Positions 16,648-26,470 of a stretch of 64,000 bases of DNA are shown piece after piece. Within the stretch, counting starts at the first letter, position 1, and the number at the start of each line of letters is the position of its first letter. The notes below the pieces were generated by a model, which searched no databases, was not told the origin of the DNA, and saw nothing but the letters and a program-made list of their open reading frames with translations. The DNA is from Planosporangium mesophilum (GTDB lineage: Bacteria; Actinomycetota; Actinomycetes; Mycobacteriales; Micromonosporaceae): contig NZ_BOON01000006.1 in assembly GCF_016863255.1 (NCBI RefSeq), positions 186,001 through 250,000 of the forward strand. Reading direction: 5' to 3'. The position numbers and the translations under genes were made by a program.

Positions 16648-17913
16648 ATGGAACGGTTGGGGCGGGCGTTACGCCACACGGCGGACGGGCTACCCGGCCA
16701 GTTCTGGGCGATCTGGACCGCCACGCTGATCAACCGGGCCGGCAGCTTCGTCGTCCTCTTCCTGGCCTTCTACCTCACCGCCGAGCGCCACTTCTCCCCC
16801 GCCACGGCGGGTGCGGTGGTCGGGCTCTACGGCGCCGGCGGCGCGGTCGGCGTGACGATCGGCGGGTACCTGACCGACCGCTGGGGCCGTCGCCCGACCG
16901 TACTGTCGGCGCTCGGCACGTCCTCGCTGCTCATGGTGGTGCTCGGGCTCGTGGACCAGCCGCTCGCGATCGCCGCCGCGGCGGCGGCGCTGGGCCTCGC
17001 CGCCGAGGCCGCCCGCCCGCCGCTGGGCGCCATGATCGCCGATGTCGTACCGGACGCCGGCCGCATGCGCGCCTTCTCCGCCTACTTCTGGGCGGTCAAC
17101 CTCGGCTTCAGCGCGGCCGCGATCCTCGCCGGGTTCGCCGCGCAGGCGGGGTACCTGCTGCTGTTCGTCCTCGACGCGGTGACCACCGCGGCCGCGGCGA
17201 TCCTGCTCGTGGTGAAGGTGCCCGAGACCCGGCCGGTCGCCCTGCCGGGCGCCGTCGAGGAGCGCGGCAGCCTCCGGGCCGCCGTCTCCGACCGCGTCTT
17301 CCTCGGCTTCGTGGTCTGCAACCTGCTCGTCGCTCTGATCATGTTGCAGCACATGTCGATGCTGCCGATCTCGATGCGCGCCGACGGCCTGTCCAGCCGC
17401 ACCTTCGGGCTGGTGATCGCGCTCAACGGCATCATCATCGTCGCCGGCCAGTTCGCCGTGACCCGCCTGCTGCGCGACCGCCACCCCACCCGGGTGCTCG
17501 CCGTCTCCGCCGTCGTGATGGGCCTCGGGTTCGGCCTGACCGCGTTCGCGCACACGCCGGTCTGGTACGCGGCGACGGTCGCGGTCTGGACACTCGGCGA
17601 GATGCTCAACGCCCCCTCGAACGCGGCGCTCCTCGCGTCGCTGTCCCCCGTCTCGATGCGCGGGCGGTACCAGGGCCTGTTCAGCCTCTCGTGGCAGGTC
17701 GCCAGCTTCGCGGCACCGGTACTCGGCGGCTTCGTCCAGCAGGTGGCGGGCGGAGCCGCGCTCTGGCTCGGGTGCCTGGGGCTCGGGCTGGTCGCCGGGG
17801 CGTGGAACCTCGCCGCCGCGCCGGCCCGGCAACGACGGGCCGACGCCCTCCGGGCCTCGCCGGTGCCCGCCGCTCCGGAGCCGGTGGCTGCCCCGACTCC
17901 GATAGCCGCCTGA
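16648..17913 (+). CDS. MFS transporter, drug-efflux type
   Basis: A 421-residue permease with about 12 membrane segments. The loop 2-3 motif A is GGYLTDRWGRRPTV. The N-terminal half has VGLYGAGGAVGVTIGG and the C-terminal half ends with LAAAPARQRR and a Pro/Ala tail. The profile fits proton-coupled efflux pumps, but the substrate is unknown. The ATG has a GGGGGC ribosome binding site 5 bases upstream. No linked regulator is seen; it converges on the hexosaminidase across a large inverted repeat. Confidence 0.85.
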   Translation: MERLGRALRHTADGLPGQFWAIWTATLINRAGSFVVLFLAFYLTAERHFSPATAGAVVGLYGAGGAVGVTIGGYLTDRWGRRPTVLSALGTSSLLMVVLGLVDQPLAIAAAAAALGLAAEAARPPLGAMIADVVPDAGRMRAFSAYFWAVNLGFSAAAILAGFAAQAGYLLLFVLDAVTTAAAAILLVVKVPETRPVALPGAVEERGSLRAAVSDRVFLGFVVCNLLVALIMLQHMSMLPISMRADGLSSRTFGLVIALNGIIIVAGQFAVTRLLRDRHPTRVLAVSAVVMGLGFGLTAFAHTPVWYAATVAVWTLGEMLNAPSNAALLASLSPVSMRGRYQGLFSLSWQVASFAAPVLGGFVQQVAGGAALWLGCLGLGLVAGAWNLAAAPARQRRADALRASPVPAAPEPVAAPTPIAA

Positions 17914-17923
17914 TCGTCCCCTG

Positions 17924-18002
17924 GATCGTCACAACCCCCGATGGGGAAGTCGTGGCCTCACGGGGCCCGTGAGGCCACGACTCCCGGCACGCTGTGACGA
18001 TC
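17924..18002. repeat. Nested inverted repeat, GATCGTCAC family (copy 1)
   Basis: Outer arms GATCGTCACA (17924-17933) and TGTGACGATC (17993-18002) enclose a 35-base palindrome (17948-17982) whose 17-bp arms start AGTCGTGGCC and end GGCCACGACT. A small CCCCGATGGGG hairpin sits in between. The right outer arm overlaps the hexosaminidase stop codon. A related copy lies at 47966-48040. Confidence 0.85.
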
Positions 18003-19584
18003 AGGCCCAGGGGACCTGGGGTGAGCGGTAGAAGTTGATGCCCTGCGCCGTCCAGCGCGGACCCTGCGCGCCCAGCCGGGTACGGAAGGCCTCCCAGTCA
18101 TGGGTCGACGCCGGGGACCATCCGAGCTCGGCGATCGCCGCCAGCCGCGGGAACGCCATGTACTCGATGTCGGCCAGCTTCACGATCGTCTCCGTCCACA
18201 GTGGCGCCTCGACGCCCAGTACCGACGATTCGCTGACACCGTTGAGGTACGCGCCCGGGTTCCAGTCGTAGGCGTCCTTGACCTCCACGTACCCCGCCCA
18301 CGACAGGCCCAGCGGCGTGTTCGCGTCGTACTTCATGTCCAGGTACGCCCTGTTGGCCGGCGACAGCAGCACCTTCGTGCCGCGCTGGGCCGCCGCCGCG
18401 ACCTCCGGCGCCGAGCCGGTGGTACCCCAGTACTGCGCGACCGTGGACGGCAGCGGGTTCGCGTTCACGACCTGGTGCCAGGCGAGCGCCGACTTCCCGT
18501 GGGAGGCCACGATCTGCTGTACCCGATCCATGAAGGCCACGTAGTCGTCGGGCTTGGTGGCGTGCGCCTCGTCCCCGCCGACGTGCAGGTAGGGGCCGGG
18601 GGTCAGCGCGGCCAGCTCACGGACGACGTCGTCGATGAACGTGTAGGTGAGCTCCTTGTCGACGCAGAGCGAGCTGAAGCCGACGTCGATGCCGGTGTAC
18701 AGCGGCGGGGCCAGCTCGTCGCAGTTCAGCTCGGCGTACGAGGCGAGCGCCGCGTTGGTGTGCCCCGGCATGTCGACCTCGGGCACGACCGTGATGTAGC
18801 GGGACTTCGCGTACGCGACGATCCTGGCGTAGTCGGCCTTGGTGTAGTACCCGCCCGGCCCGCCGCCGACCTGGGTGCTGCCGCCGTACGTGGCCAGCCG
18901 CGGCCAGCTGTCGATCACGATCCGCCAGCCCTGGTCGTCGGCCAGGTGCAGATGCAGGTAGTTCACCTTGTACGCGGCCAGCTCGTCGATGTACCGCAGG
19001 ACCGTGCTGACCGGGTGGAAGTGGCGGGCCACGTCGAGCATCGCGCTCCGGTGGGCGAAGCGCGGACGGTCGACGATCCGGCCGCCGGCGACGAGCCAGG
19101 GGCCGGAAACCACGGTCGGGCTCTCCACGCTCGCGGGAAGGAGCTGCCGCAGCGTCTGTACGCCGGCGAACAGCCCCGCCGGCCGCTGCGCCCGGATCAC
19201 CACGGCCTTCGCCGTCACGTCGAGCCGGTAGCCCTGGTCGCCGATGCTCGGATCGGCGCCCGTGAGCAGCAACGCGATACCTCGGCCCGCGCCCGGAACG
19301 ACCGGCATCCGGTACCCGGTCGAGCGGCGCAGGATGCCCGCGAGGTAGTCGCCGACGTCGCGGGCCCCGCCCGAGGCGAAGATCTTGGTACCGGGGGTGA
19401 GCCGGAACGTCGTGCCGTCGGCCGGCTGTACCGTCACGGGCGCGGGCACCACGTCCCGCATCGATGGAACCCGGGTCGCCGTCGTACCGGCACCGGCGGC
19501 CCCTGGACCGACCAGAGCACCGGCCGCGGTCGTCACGACGAGCAGCGCCGCCCCCAGGGACGCGCGTAACCGTGAGCTGCCCAT
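18001..19584 (-). CDS. Secreted beta-N-acetylhexosaminidase, GH20
   Basis: A 527-residue enzyme that removes terminal N-acetylglucosamine or N-acetylgalactosamine from chitin or peptidoglycan fragments. It has a signal peptide (about residues 1-32, ending in an Ala/Gly stretch), a GH20b N-terminal alpha/beta domain (about 45-165), and the catalytic barrel with the Asp-Glu pair in HVGGDEAHAT. Other family blocks are HLHLADDQGWR and VVPEVDMPGHTNA. The substrate-stacking WAG and WTE tryptophans are present near the end. The ATG has GGGAGGCGGC upstream. Export implies use of extracellular aminosugar polymers. Confidence 0.94.
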   Translation of the reverse strand: MGSSRLRASLGAALLVVTTAAGALVGPGAAGAGTTATRVPSMRDVVPAPVTVQPADGTTFRLTPGTKIFASGGARDVGDYLAGILRRSTGYRMPVVPGAGRGIALLLTGADPSIGDQGYRLDVTAKAVVIRAQRPAGLFAGVQTLRQLLPASVESPTVVSGPWLVAGGRIVDRPRFAHRSAMLDVARHFHPVSTVLRYIDELAAYKVNYLHLHLADDQGWRIVIDSWPRLATYGGSTQVGGGPGGYYTKADYARIVAYAKSRYITVVPEVDMPGHTNAALASYAELNCDELAPPLYTGIDVGFSSLCVDKELTYTFIDDVVRELAALTPGPYLHVGGDEAHATKPDDYVAFMDRVQQIVASHGKSALAWHQVVNANPLPSTVAQYWGTTGSAPEVAAAAQRGTKVLLSPANRAYLDMKYDANTPLGLSWAGYVEVKDAYDWNPGAYLNGVSESSVLGVEAPLWTETIVKLADIEYMAFPRLAAIAELGWSPASTHDWEAFRTRLGAQGPRWTAQGINFYRSPQVPWA

Positions 19585-19653
19585 GCCGCCTCCCAGCCAT
19601 TGTTAGGAAACCTGACTGAGAGACTATGGTCTATGTCCCGACGGGACAAGGGT

Positions 19654-20787
19654 CTATGCCTGGATCGCGACCCCGGCGTCGAGCAGCCCGCCGACACCGG
19701 CCACGCCCCAGTCGGCCAGCGCCTGCCGGGTGTGCTCGCCCGGCAACGGCGGCGGCGAGGTCAGCGCGGCCGGCGTGGCCGAGAACCGCGGTGCCGGGGC
19801 GGGCTGGGTCACCCCGTGCGACTCCACGAACGTGCCGCGCGCGGCGAGGTGCGGGTGCCCGCCCGCGGCCGCCTCGGACAGCGAGAGTACCGGCGCCACG
19901 CAGGCGTCCGAGCCGTCGAAGACGTCGAGCCACTCGGCACGGGTACGGGTGGCGATCCGCTCGGCGATCCGCTCGCGCAGCGCCGGCCAGTCGGCCGGGT
20001 CGTACGGGTTGCCGTCCACCCCGACCCGCGCCGAGAACTCCGCCCAGAACTTCGGCTCCAGCGGCCCGACCGCGAGGTGGTGACCGTCCGATGTGGTGTA
20101 GACGCCGTAGTTCGGGGCGGCGCCGTCGAGCAGGTTGGCGCCGCGCCGGTCGGCCCACATCCCCTCGCGCAGGAAGCCGTGCAACTGGGCGGAGAGCAGC
20201 GCCGCTCCGTCCACGATGGAGGCATCGACCACCTGGCCGACGCCGGTGCGGCGGGCGCTCCACGCCGCCGCCATCACGCCGAACGCGAGCAGCATCCCGC
20301 CGCCGCCGTAGTCGCCGAGCAGGTTGACCGGCGGGACCGGCGGCCCGTCCGCCGGGCCGATCGCGTGCAGTACACCCGACAGCGCGAGGTAGGTGATGTC
20401 ATGGCCGGCGGTGGGGGCGAGCGGGCCGTCCTGACCCCACCCGGTCATCCGCCCGTACACCAGGGCCGGGTTGACCTGCCGGCAGTCGTCCGGGCCGATG
20501 CCGAGCCGCTCGGCCACGCCCGGCCGGAAGCCCTCGATCAGCGCGTCCGCGCGGCCGGCCAGGTGCCGGACGACCTCCGCCGCCTCCGGCCGCTTCAGAT
20601 CCAGCACCACCGAGCGCTTGCCCCGGCCGAGCAGGTCATGACGCGGGTCGCCGGGGTGGGCGGGCGCACCCGGCCGGTCCACCCGCAGCACCTCGGCGCC
20701 CAGGTCGGCCAGCAACATGCCCGCGAACGGCGCCGGGCCGATGCCGGCGATCTCGACAATCCGCATACCGGTAAGGGGTCCAGCCAC
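19654..20787 (-). CDS. mcr: Alpha-methylacyl-CoA racemase (CaiB/BaiF family)
   Basis: A 377-residue class III CoA-transferase-fold protein. It carries the racemase residues of the Mcr branch: His in TAGHDITYLALSG and Asp in NLLGDYGGGG. The N-terminal block GMRIVEIAGIGPAPFAGMLL, followed by ADLGAEVLRVDRPG, is typical. It likely epimerises 2-methylacyl-CoA esters in branched-chain or sterol-like lipid breakdown. The frame opens upstream to 20832; GTG 20787 is chosen because TACCGT lies 6 bases before it. Confidence 0.88.
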   Translation of the reverse strand: MAGPLTGMRIVEIAGIGPAPFAGMLLADLGAEVLRVDRPGAPAHPGDPRHDLLGRGKRSVVLDLKRPEAAEVVRHLAGRADALIEGFRPGVAERLGIGPDDCRQVNPALVYGRMTGWGQDGPLAPTAGHDITYLALSGVLHAIGPADGPPVPPVNLLGDYGGGGMLLAFGVMAAAWSARRTGVGQVVDASIVDGAALLSAQLHGFLREGMWADRRGANLLDGAAPNYGVYTTSDGHHLAVGPLEPKFWAEFSARVGVDGNPYDPADWPALRERIAERIATRTRAEWLDVFDGSDACVAPVLSLSEAAAGGHPHLAARGTFVESHGVTQPAPAPRFSATPAALTSPPPLPGEHTRQALADWGVAGVGGLLDAGVAIQA

Positions 20788-20793
20788 GCCGGG

Positions 20794-20799
20794 ACGGTA
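20794..20799 (-). promoter_or_regulatory. Leaderless -10 element of the racemase gene
   Basis: TACCGT on the minus strand, 6 bases before GTG 20787. Confidence 0.55.
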
Positions 20800-20977
20800 A
20801 CACCGACGAGGGCGGGCGGCGCACACCCCCATGTCCGCGCCGCCCGCCGGGCTCCGCGCCGGCCCCCGTCACCGGTGCGGACCCCCCGCCCATGCGACTA
20901 AGGATCGACCGCTTCGACCCGTCCTTCTGTCGCCCTCCGTACAGAGGGGCCGACGGCAAGCGGACAGGTGATGTCGA

Positions 20978-21478
20978 TCACGTAGTCCGCTTGACGAAGT
21001 GTTCGAAGGCGCGGAGGTTGTCCAACGGTTCGCCCCGCTTGACCCGCCAGTCCCACTCGCGGCGGATCGCGGTACCGAACCCGATCTCGAGCATCGGGTT
21101 GAAGCTCTCGTCCGCGTACGTGAGCACCGAACCCAGCAGCCGGTCGAGCTCGTCGGGGGTGATCGCCGCCAACGGCATCCGGCCCGTCAGGTACACGTCA
21201 CCCACGTCGTCGATCGCGAACGCCACGCCGTACATCCGGGCGTTCCGCTTGAGCAGCCAGGCCCACAACTCCTCGCGGTTCTCGTCGGGCTGGCGCATCA
21301 CGAACGCCTCGATCCGCAGCGCGTGCTCGCCGACGATGAGATTGCAGTTCGTCTTCAGCTTGTGCGCACCGGGCAGGGTCACCACGAAGGAGTGGTCGCC
21401 GGTGCGGTCGAGCGGTACCTCACGCTCGGCGCAGACCGACTCGATCAGCGCGGCGACCCTGGAACGTTCGTCGGTCAC
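20978..21478 (-). CDS. YbjN-domain protein
   Basis: A 166-residue protein of the YbjN / type III secretion chaperone-like fold. Characteristic stretches are [46 protein letters not shown] and [14 protein letters not shown]. Its role is unknown; family members affect stress or motility in other bacteria. It starts with GTG overlapping the mshA stop by 4 bases, so it is translated from the mshA message. The same order (mshA, then YbjN protein Rv0487) exists in mycobacteria, as I recall. Confidence 0.87.
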   Translation of the reverse strand: MTDERSRVAALIESVCAEREVPLDRTGDHSFVVTLPGAHKLKTNCNLIVGEHALRIEAFVMRQPDENREELWAWLLKRNARMYGVAFAIDDVGDVYLTGRMPLAAITPDELDRLLGSVLTYADESFNPMLEIGFGTAIRREWDWRVKRGEPLDNLRAFEHFVKRTT

Positions 21479-22836
21479 GAGCAGGCTCCCGTCGACTGTG
21501 CGGCCCCGGGGCGGGCCCGGTGTTCTGCTACCGCCTCCCGGTACACCGCGAGCAGGCCGCAGGCAGTGCGGTTCCAGGAGAAGTTACGGGCGTGGGCCAC
21601 CGCGCCGCGCGCGAGCTCGGCCCGCTCACCGGGGGCGGCCAGCAGGCGCCCGATCGTACGGGCCCAGTCGACCGGGTCGTGGCCGTCGACGAGGACGCCG
21701 GAGACGCCGTCGCGTACCGCCGTGACCAGCCCACCCACCGCGGCGGCGACCACCGGCGTACCGCAGGCCTGCGCCTCCAGCGCGACCAGGCCGAACGACT
21801 CGTTGTAGCTGGGCACGGCGACCAGGTCGGCGGCCCGGTACAGCTCGGCCAGGCCCTCGCCGGCCTGCGGCGGCAGGAACCTGACCACGTCGGAGATGCC
21901 CAGGTCGGCGGCGAGCTCGATGAGGGCCGCCGGCCGCTCGAGGCCGGTGCCGCTCGGACCGCCGCACACCACGACCACCATCCGCCGGGCCGTCTCGGGG
22001 TCGCCAGCCCGCAGCTCCGCGGCCGCGCGGAGCAGCACGTCGGGGGCCTTGAGCGGCTGGATGCGGCCGACGAACGCCACCACGAGCGCGTCCGGGGCCA
22101 GCCCGAACCGGTGTCGGGCGGCCAGCCGGGCCGCCTCCTCACCACCCTGCGGCGGCGGGCAGAACCGGTCGAGGTCCACACCGGGCTCGACGACCGCCAC
22201 CCGGTCGAGCTCCGCCCCGTACAGGTCGATCAGCTCACGGGCCTCGGTCGGGGTGTTGGCGACCAGCCGGTCGGCCTCGGCCACCACCTGCTCCTCGCCG
22301 ATCACCCGGGCCTTCGGCTCGGGCGTGTCACCGGCGGCCAGCAGCAGGTTCTTGACCTTCGCCAGCGTGTGGGCGGTGTGCACGAAGGGCACTCCCCAGC
22401 GGTCCTTGGCCAGCCAGCCGACCTGCCCGGACAGCCAGTAGTGGGAGTGAACCAGGTCATACCAGCCGGGCGCCCGGGCGGCCTCGGCGCGCAGCACACC
22501 GGTGGTGAACGCGCACAGCTGAGCCGGCAACTCCTCCTTCGCCAGCCCCTCGAACGGGCCGGAGATGACGTGGCGGACGAGCACACCGGGCGCCATCTCG
22601 ACCACGGGCGGCAGGTCGCTGGCTGTCGCGCGGGTGAAGATCTCGACCTCGACACCGGCCTGCGCCAGGCGCTTGGCGACCTCGACGATGTAGACGTTCA
22701 TCCCACCCGCGTCGCCGGTACCCGGCTGGTGGAGCGGTGAGGTGTGCACCGAGAGTGTCGCGACCCGCCGGGGCAGTTCCGAACGGGCGGGTCGGCGGCC
22801 TGGACCGAAGTTGTGCAGCGAATCCACTCGCGCCAC
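21475..22836 (-). CDS. mshA: D-inositol-3-phosphate glycosyltransferase MshA (mycothiol synthesis)
   Basis: A 453-residue GT-B glycosyltransferase that makes the first mycothiol precursor from UDP-GlcNAc and inositol-3-phosphate. Key blocks are [56 protein letters not shown], and the retaining-GT4 motif [22 protein letters not shown] 22836 is preferred over ATG 22854 because AGAAGGAG lies exactly 5 bases before it. mshD, the last step of the same pathway, lies at 41.9 kb. Confidence 0.95.
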   Translation of the reverse strand: MARVDSLHNFGPGRRPARSELPRRVATLSVHTSPLHQPGTGDAGGMNVYIVEVAKRLAQAGVEVEIFTRATASDLPPVVEMAPGVLVRHVISGPFEGLAKEELPAQLCAFTTGVLRAEAARAPGWYDLVHSHYWLSGQVGWLAKDRWGVPFVHTAHTLAKVKNLLLAAGDTPEPKARVIGEEQVVAEADRLVANTPTEARELIDLYGAELDRVAVVEPGVDLDRFCPPPQGGEEAARLAARHRFGLAPDALVVAFVGRIQPLKAPDVLLRAAAELRAGDPETARRMVVVVCGGPSGTGLERPAALIELAADLGISDVVRFLPPQAGEGLAELYRAADLVAVPSYNESFGLVALEAQACGTPVVAAAVGGLVTAVRDGVSGVLVDGHDPVDWARTIGRLLAAPGERAELARGAVAHARNFSWNRTACGLLAVYREAVAEHRARPGAAQSTGACS

Positions 22837-22986
22837 ATGTGCTCCTTCTGTCATCGCGCGTCCCGCTCCACGCTCCCCGTCCCGGTCAACGCACCGGGCC
22901 GGGGTCCATCTTCCCAGGACCGCACGACACACCTTCTGGTGTACCCCTGGTTGGGGGGAAGAACCCGTTGGCGGGAGGATCGGTGC

Positions 22987-23754
22987 ATGTCACAGAGGAT
23001 CGCCGTGGTCACCGGAGCGTCCAGCGGAATCGGCGCCGCAACCGCTCGCAGACTCGCCGCCGTAGGGTTCCACGTCGTGGTCGCCGCGCGCCGCGCCGAC
23101 CGGCTCGACGCGCTGGTGAAGGAGGTCGGAGACGCCGGCGGGTCGGCCACCGCGGTCGCGGTGGACCTCGCCGACGACGCCCAGGTCGCCGCCCTGGCCG
23201 ACGCGGTCGCGAACCTGCCGGGCCGGCTGGAACTGCTGGTCAACAACGCCGGCGGGGCGCGCGGCGCCGACTACGTCGAAGCGGCTGACATCGACGACTG
23301 GCGCTGGATGTACGAGGTGAACGTGCTCGGCACGGTCCGGGTCACGAAGGCGCTCCTCCCGGCGCTGGAGGCGTCCGGCGCGGGCACCATCGTGATCATG
23401 AGTTCGACCGCGGGACTCATCGTGTACGAGGGCGGCGGCGGGTACACCGCGGCCAAGCACGGCACCACCGCCGTCGCCGAGACGCTGCGCCTGGAACTGT
23501 GCGGCCGGCCGGTACGGGTCATCGAGATCGATCCCGGCATGGTGAAGACCGACGAATTCTCGCTGACCCGCTTCGGCGGGGACGCGGAGAAGGCCGAAGC
23601 GGTCTACCGGGGCGTACCGAACCCGCTGGTCGCCGAGGACATCGCGGAGTGCGTCGCGTGGAGCGCGTCGCTCCCACACCACGTCAACATCGACCGCATG
23701 GTGGTCCGTCCGCTGGCCCAGGCCGCGCAGCACAAGGTGCACCGGGTGGATTAG
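22987..23754 (+). CDS. Short-chain dehydrogenase/reductase (classical SDR)
   Basis: A 255-residue NAD(P)-dependent oxidoreductase. The cofactor motif is [17 protein letters not shown], followed by NNAGG, active-site Ser in [13 protein letters not shown], and YTAAK with catalytic Tyr and Lys. [12 protein letters not shown] is the post-catalytic loop. The substrate is unknown. The frame extends to 22744, but ATG 22987 matches the family start and has GGGAGG 8 bases before it. It is followed without gap by the methyltransferase. Confidence 0.9.
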   Translation: MSQRIAVVTGASSGIGAATARRLAAVGFHVVVAARRADRLDALVKEVGDAGGSATAVAVDLADDAQVAALADAVANLPGRLELLVNNAGGARGADYVEAADIDDWRWMYEVNVLGTVRVTKALLPALEASGAGTIVIMSSTAGLIVYEGGGGYTAAKHGTTAVAETLRLELCGRPVRVIEIDPGMVKTDEFSLTRFGGDAEKAEAVYRGVPNPLVAEDIAECVAWSASLPHHVNIDRMVVRPLAQAAQHKVHRVD

Positions 23755-24549
23755 GTGTCCCGCCCGCTCGGCGCCATCACCCGCGGCACCACCGGCCCGA
23801 ACCGGCTGCGCCGCGTCGACAACTGGATCGCGGTACACCTCGGCGGCCGGCTGCGCGGCGCCGACGACCCGTTGGTGGTGGACCTCGGGTACGGCGCCAG
23901 CCCGGTCACCGCGGTCGAACTGCGCTCCCGGCTCGCCCGGGTACGCCCGGACGTCCGGGTGGTGGGCCTGGAGATCGACCCGTCGCGGGTGGCGGCCGCG
24001 CAGCCGATGGCCGACCCGCCGGGGCTGCAGTTCCGGCGCGGCGGCTTCGAACTGGCCGGCCTGCGGCCGGTGGTGGTGCGCGCGATGAACGTGCTGCGCC
24101 AGTACGACGAGTCCGAGGTGGAGGGTGCCTGGGCGGCGATGCGGCACCGGCTCGCGCCGGGCGGGGTGCTGGTCGAGGGTACGTGTGACGAGCTGGGCCG
24201 GCTGGCCGCCTGGGTCGCGCTGGACGCGGACGGGCCGCTCAGCCTGACCCTCGCCGCCGCGCTGTCCACCCTGGACACTCCGGCCACGCTGGCCGAGCGG
24301 CTGCCCAAGGCACTCATCCACCGCAACGTGCCGGGCGAGCCGGTGCACGCGCTGATCCGGGCGCTGGACGAGGCGTGGCGCGCCAACGCCCCGTACTCGT
24401 CGTTCGGCCCACGGCAGCGGTGGCGGCGCAGCGTCGAGGCGGTACGCGCGGCCGGCTGGCCGGTGCTGAACCGCCCGTCGCGCTGGCGCCTCGGCGAGAT
24501 CAGCGTCCCCTGGTCCGCCGTCTCCCCCGCCTCCCCCTCAGGATCCTGA
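23755..24549 (+). CDS. Class I SAM-dependent methyltransferase
   Basis: A 264-residue protein with SAM-binding motif I VVDLGYGASPVTAVELRSRL, acidic motif II VVGLEIDPSRV, and a later RAMNVLRQYDE stretch. The acceptor is unknown. The GTG start follows the SDR stop with no intervening base, so the two form an operon. The converging murB gene ends 17 bases downstream. Confidence 0.82.
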   Translation: MSRPLGAITRGTTGPNRLRRVDNWIAVHLGGRLRGADDPLVVDLGYGASPVTAVELRSRLARVRPDVRVVGLEIDPSRVAAAQPMADPPGLQFRRGGFELAGLRPVVVRAMNVLRQYDESEVEGAWAAMRHRLAPGGVLVEGTCDELGRLAAWVALDADGPLSLTLAAALSTLDTPATLAERLPKALIHRNVPGEPVHALIRALDEAWRANAPYSSFGPRQRWRRSVEAVRAAGWPVLNRPSRWRLGEISVPWSAVSPASPSGS

Positions 24550-24566
24550 CGGAAGAGGGTGCGGGC

Positions 24567-25634
24567 TCAGAGGGCGCAGTTCACCAGCACGGGTTCGGGG
24601 TGCAGGACGACCCCGAACCGGTCCCGTACCCCGTCGCGGATCTCGCGCGCCAGGTCCAGCAGCGCGGCGGTCGTGCCGGTACCCCGGTTGGTCAGCGCGA
24701 GCGTGTGCTTGGTCGAGATGCCCACACCGACGCCGGCGTGCCCCTTGCCGAAGCCGGCGCGCTCGATCAGCCAGGCGGCGCTGACCTTGACCGATCCGTC
24801 GGCGCCCGGCCAGGCCGGCGGCTGCGCGCCGGCCCGCTCGCGCAGCGCCGCGTACTCGGACGCCGGCAGCACCGGGTTGGTGAAGAACGAACCCACCGAC
24901 CAGGTGTCCGGATCGGACGGGTCCAGCACCATGCCCTTTCCCGCGCGCAGGGCCAGCACCGCTTCGCGGACCCGGGCCAGGTCAGCCTGCTCCCCCGGGG
25001 CCACCCCGAGGGAACGCGCAAGTTCCGCGTACCGAATGGGCGTCGACAGCGTTGAGACAGTGAGCGAAAAATCGACCGATAGAACAACGAAACGGTTGTT
25101 ATGTTTAAAAATGCTCGTCCGGTACCCGAAGAGGCACTCATCGGGCCGCATCACCAGGGTCTCGCCGCTGTACCGGTCGTAGACCCGGATCGCGGTGATC
25201 GTCTCCGCTACCTCCTGGCCGTACGCGCCGACGTTCTGGATCGGCGTGGCACCGGCCGAACCGGGAATGCCGGACAGGCATTCGAGTCCGGCCAGCCCGT
25301 CGGCCACCGTGGCTTCGACCAGTTCATCCCACTGTTGACCTGCTTCGACGCGCACCGTCGCGCGCTCGCCCTCCCGGTGCACGCTGAACCCGCGGTTACG
25401 CAGGAGGACCACCGTGCCCGGGTACCCCTCGTCGGCGACGACCACATTGCTCCCGCCGGCGAGCACAAATGCGGATACGGCGGCATTATCAGTGGCGGAG
25501 CCGCTCGCGTCGGCCTTCCGGAGCGCGGCGACGATCTCGTCGGCGCTCGACGCCTCGACCAGTTCCGCGGCGGGGCCGCCCAGCCGCAGCGTTGTGTGCG
25601 AATTAAGCATTTCGTGATGGGTACGTTCGGACAC
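24567..25634 (-). CDS. murB: UDP-N-acetylenolpyruvoylglucosamine reductase MurB
   Basis: A 355-residue FAD enzyme that reduces enolpyruvyl-UDP-GlcNAc to UDP-MurNAc in peptidoglycan synthesis. Visible blocks: NSHTTLRLGGPAAELVEA, FVLAGGSNVVVADEGYPG, LSGIPGSAGATPIQNVGAYG, ECLFGYRTS, VGSFFTNPVL with the active-site Ser, and KVSAAWLIERAGFGKG. GTG 25634 is chosen because TAGGGT lies 7 bases before it; GTG 25643 is also possible. A markedly AT-rich patch (about 41% GC in 25051-25120) interrupts its otherwise high GC. Confidence 0.95.
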   Translation of the reverse strand: MSERTHHEMLNSHTTLRLGGPAAELVEASSADEIVAALRKADASGSATDNAAVSAFVLAGGSNVVVADEGYPGTVVLLRNRGFSVHREGERATVRVEAGQQWDELVEATVADGLAGLECLSGIPGSAGATPIQNVGAYGQEVAETITAIRVYDRYSGETLVMRPDECLFGYRTSIFKHNNRFVVLSVDFSLTVSTLSTPIRYAELARSLGVAPGEQADLARVREAVLALRAGKGMVLDPSDPDTWSVGSFFTNPVLPASEYAALRERAGAQPPAWPGADGSVKVSAAWLIERAGFGKGHAGVGVGISTKHTLALTNRGTGTTAALLDLAREIRDGVRDRFGVVLHPEPVLVNCAL

Positions 25635-25641
25635 GTGTTTC

Positions 25642-25647
25642 ACCCTA
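25642..25647 (-). promoter_or_regulatory. Leaderless -10 element of murB
   Basis: TAGGGT on the minus strand, 7 bases before GTG 25634. Confidence 0.5.
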
Positions 25648-25708
25648 GGCTGGAAGTCGGGGAGACATGCCACCGGCGCGGTCCGGTGATGGTGGGGAAG
25701 GGATCGGG

Positions 25709-26470
25709 ATGAGCAAGCCACACTTCAGCAAGGAGTTCTGGGTGGCCGCCCTTCGGGCCGAAGGGGCCGCCTTCCGCACCGCCGCCGGACAGCAGGACGC
25801 GCTGGCGCTGTCCGTGCCGAGCTGTCCCGAGTGGACCGTCGAGGACCTGGCGCGCCACCTCGGCGTCCTGTACCGCTGGGTCGCGGGGCACGTCGGACGC
25901 GGCGTCACCAGCCGCCCGGACCCGCCCGACCACGACGAGGCACCGACCGGTACGGCCGTGCTCTCCTGGTGGGACGAGCGGTACGCGGAGCTGCTCAAGG
26001 CGCTCGACTGGCTCGACCCGGCGCTGCCGGCGTGGAACTGGGCGCCGCAGACCAAGAAGGCCGAGTTCTGGCACCGCCGGATGGCCCACGAGACCGCCGT
26101 GCACCGCTGGGACGCCCAGATGGCTGTCGGGCTCGGCGAGCGGATCGAGGCGAAGCTCGCCGCCGACGGCATCACCGAGGTGCTCGACACCTGGCTGCCG
26201 GCGGGCCGGCGGTGCGGTCCGCTGGACCGTCACGGCGTGGTCGCCCTGCGCGCCACCGACGTCGCCGCGGCGTGGGCGGTACGGCTACGCGGCCGCGGGA
26301 TCGCACTGCTGGACACCGACACCCTCCTCGACCACGACAGCCACCACGAGCGCACCGTCGCCGCCGGGACCGCCAGCGACCTGCTCCTCGCGCTCTACGG
26401 GCGGGTGCCGTTCGACGTCCTCGACGTAGCCGGGGACGAGAGCCTCCTGGAGGCCCTGCGCACGGGTTAG
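25709..26470 (+). CDS. Maleylpyruvate isomerase-like mycothiol-dependent protein (DinB fold)
   Basis: A 253-residue protein with an N-terminal DinB/MDMPI helical bundle. The metal ligands appear in DLARHLGVLYRW and HETAVHRWDAQ (His, Glu, His). Members use mycothiol as cofactor in isomerisation or conjugation, fitting a genome with mshA and mshD. The frame extends to 25667, but ATG 25709 has GGGGAAGGGATC upstream and fits the family. Its TAG stop overlaps the stop of the opposing macrodomain gene by two bases. Confidence 0.85.
   Translation: MSKPHFSKEFWVAALRAEGAAFRTAAGQQDALALSVPSCPEWTVEDLARHLGVLYRWVAGHVGRGVTSRPDPPDHDEAPTGTAVLSWWDERYAELLKALDWLDPALPAWNWAPQTKKAEFWHRRMAHETAVHRWDAQMAVGLGERIEAKLAADGITEVLDTWLPAGRRCGPLDRHGVVALRATDVAAAWAVRLRGRGIALLDTDTLLDHDSHHERTVAAGTASDLLLALYGRVPFDVLDVAGDESLLEALRTG

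Noticed and set aside
24567-25634. Horizontal transfer of murB as a whole
   Set aside because: Most of the gene has normal GC and codon use; only short patches are AT-rich, and its neighbours are conserved core genes.
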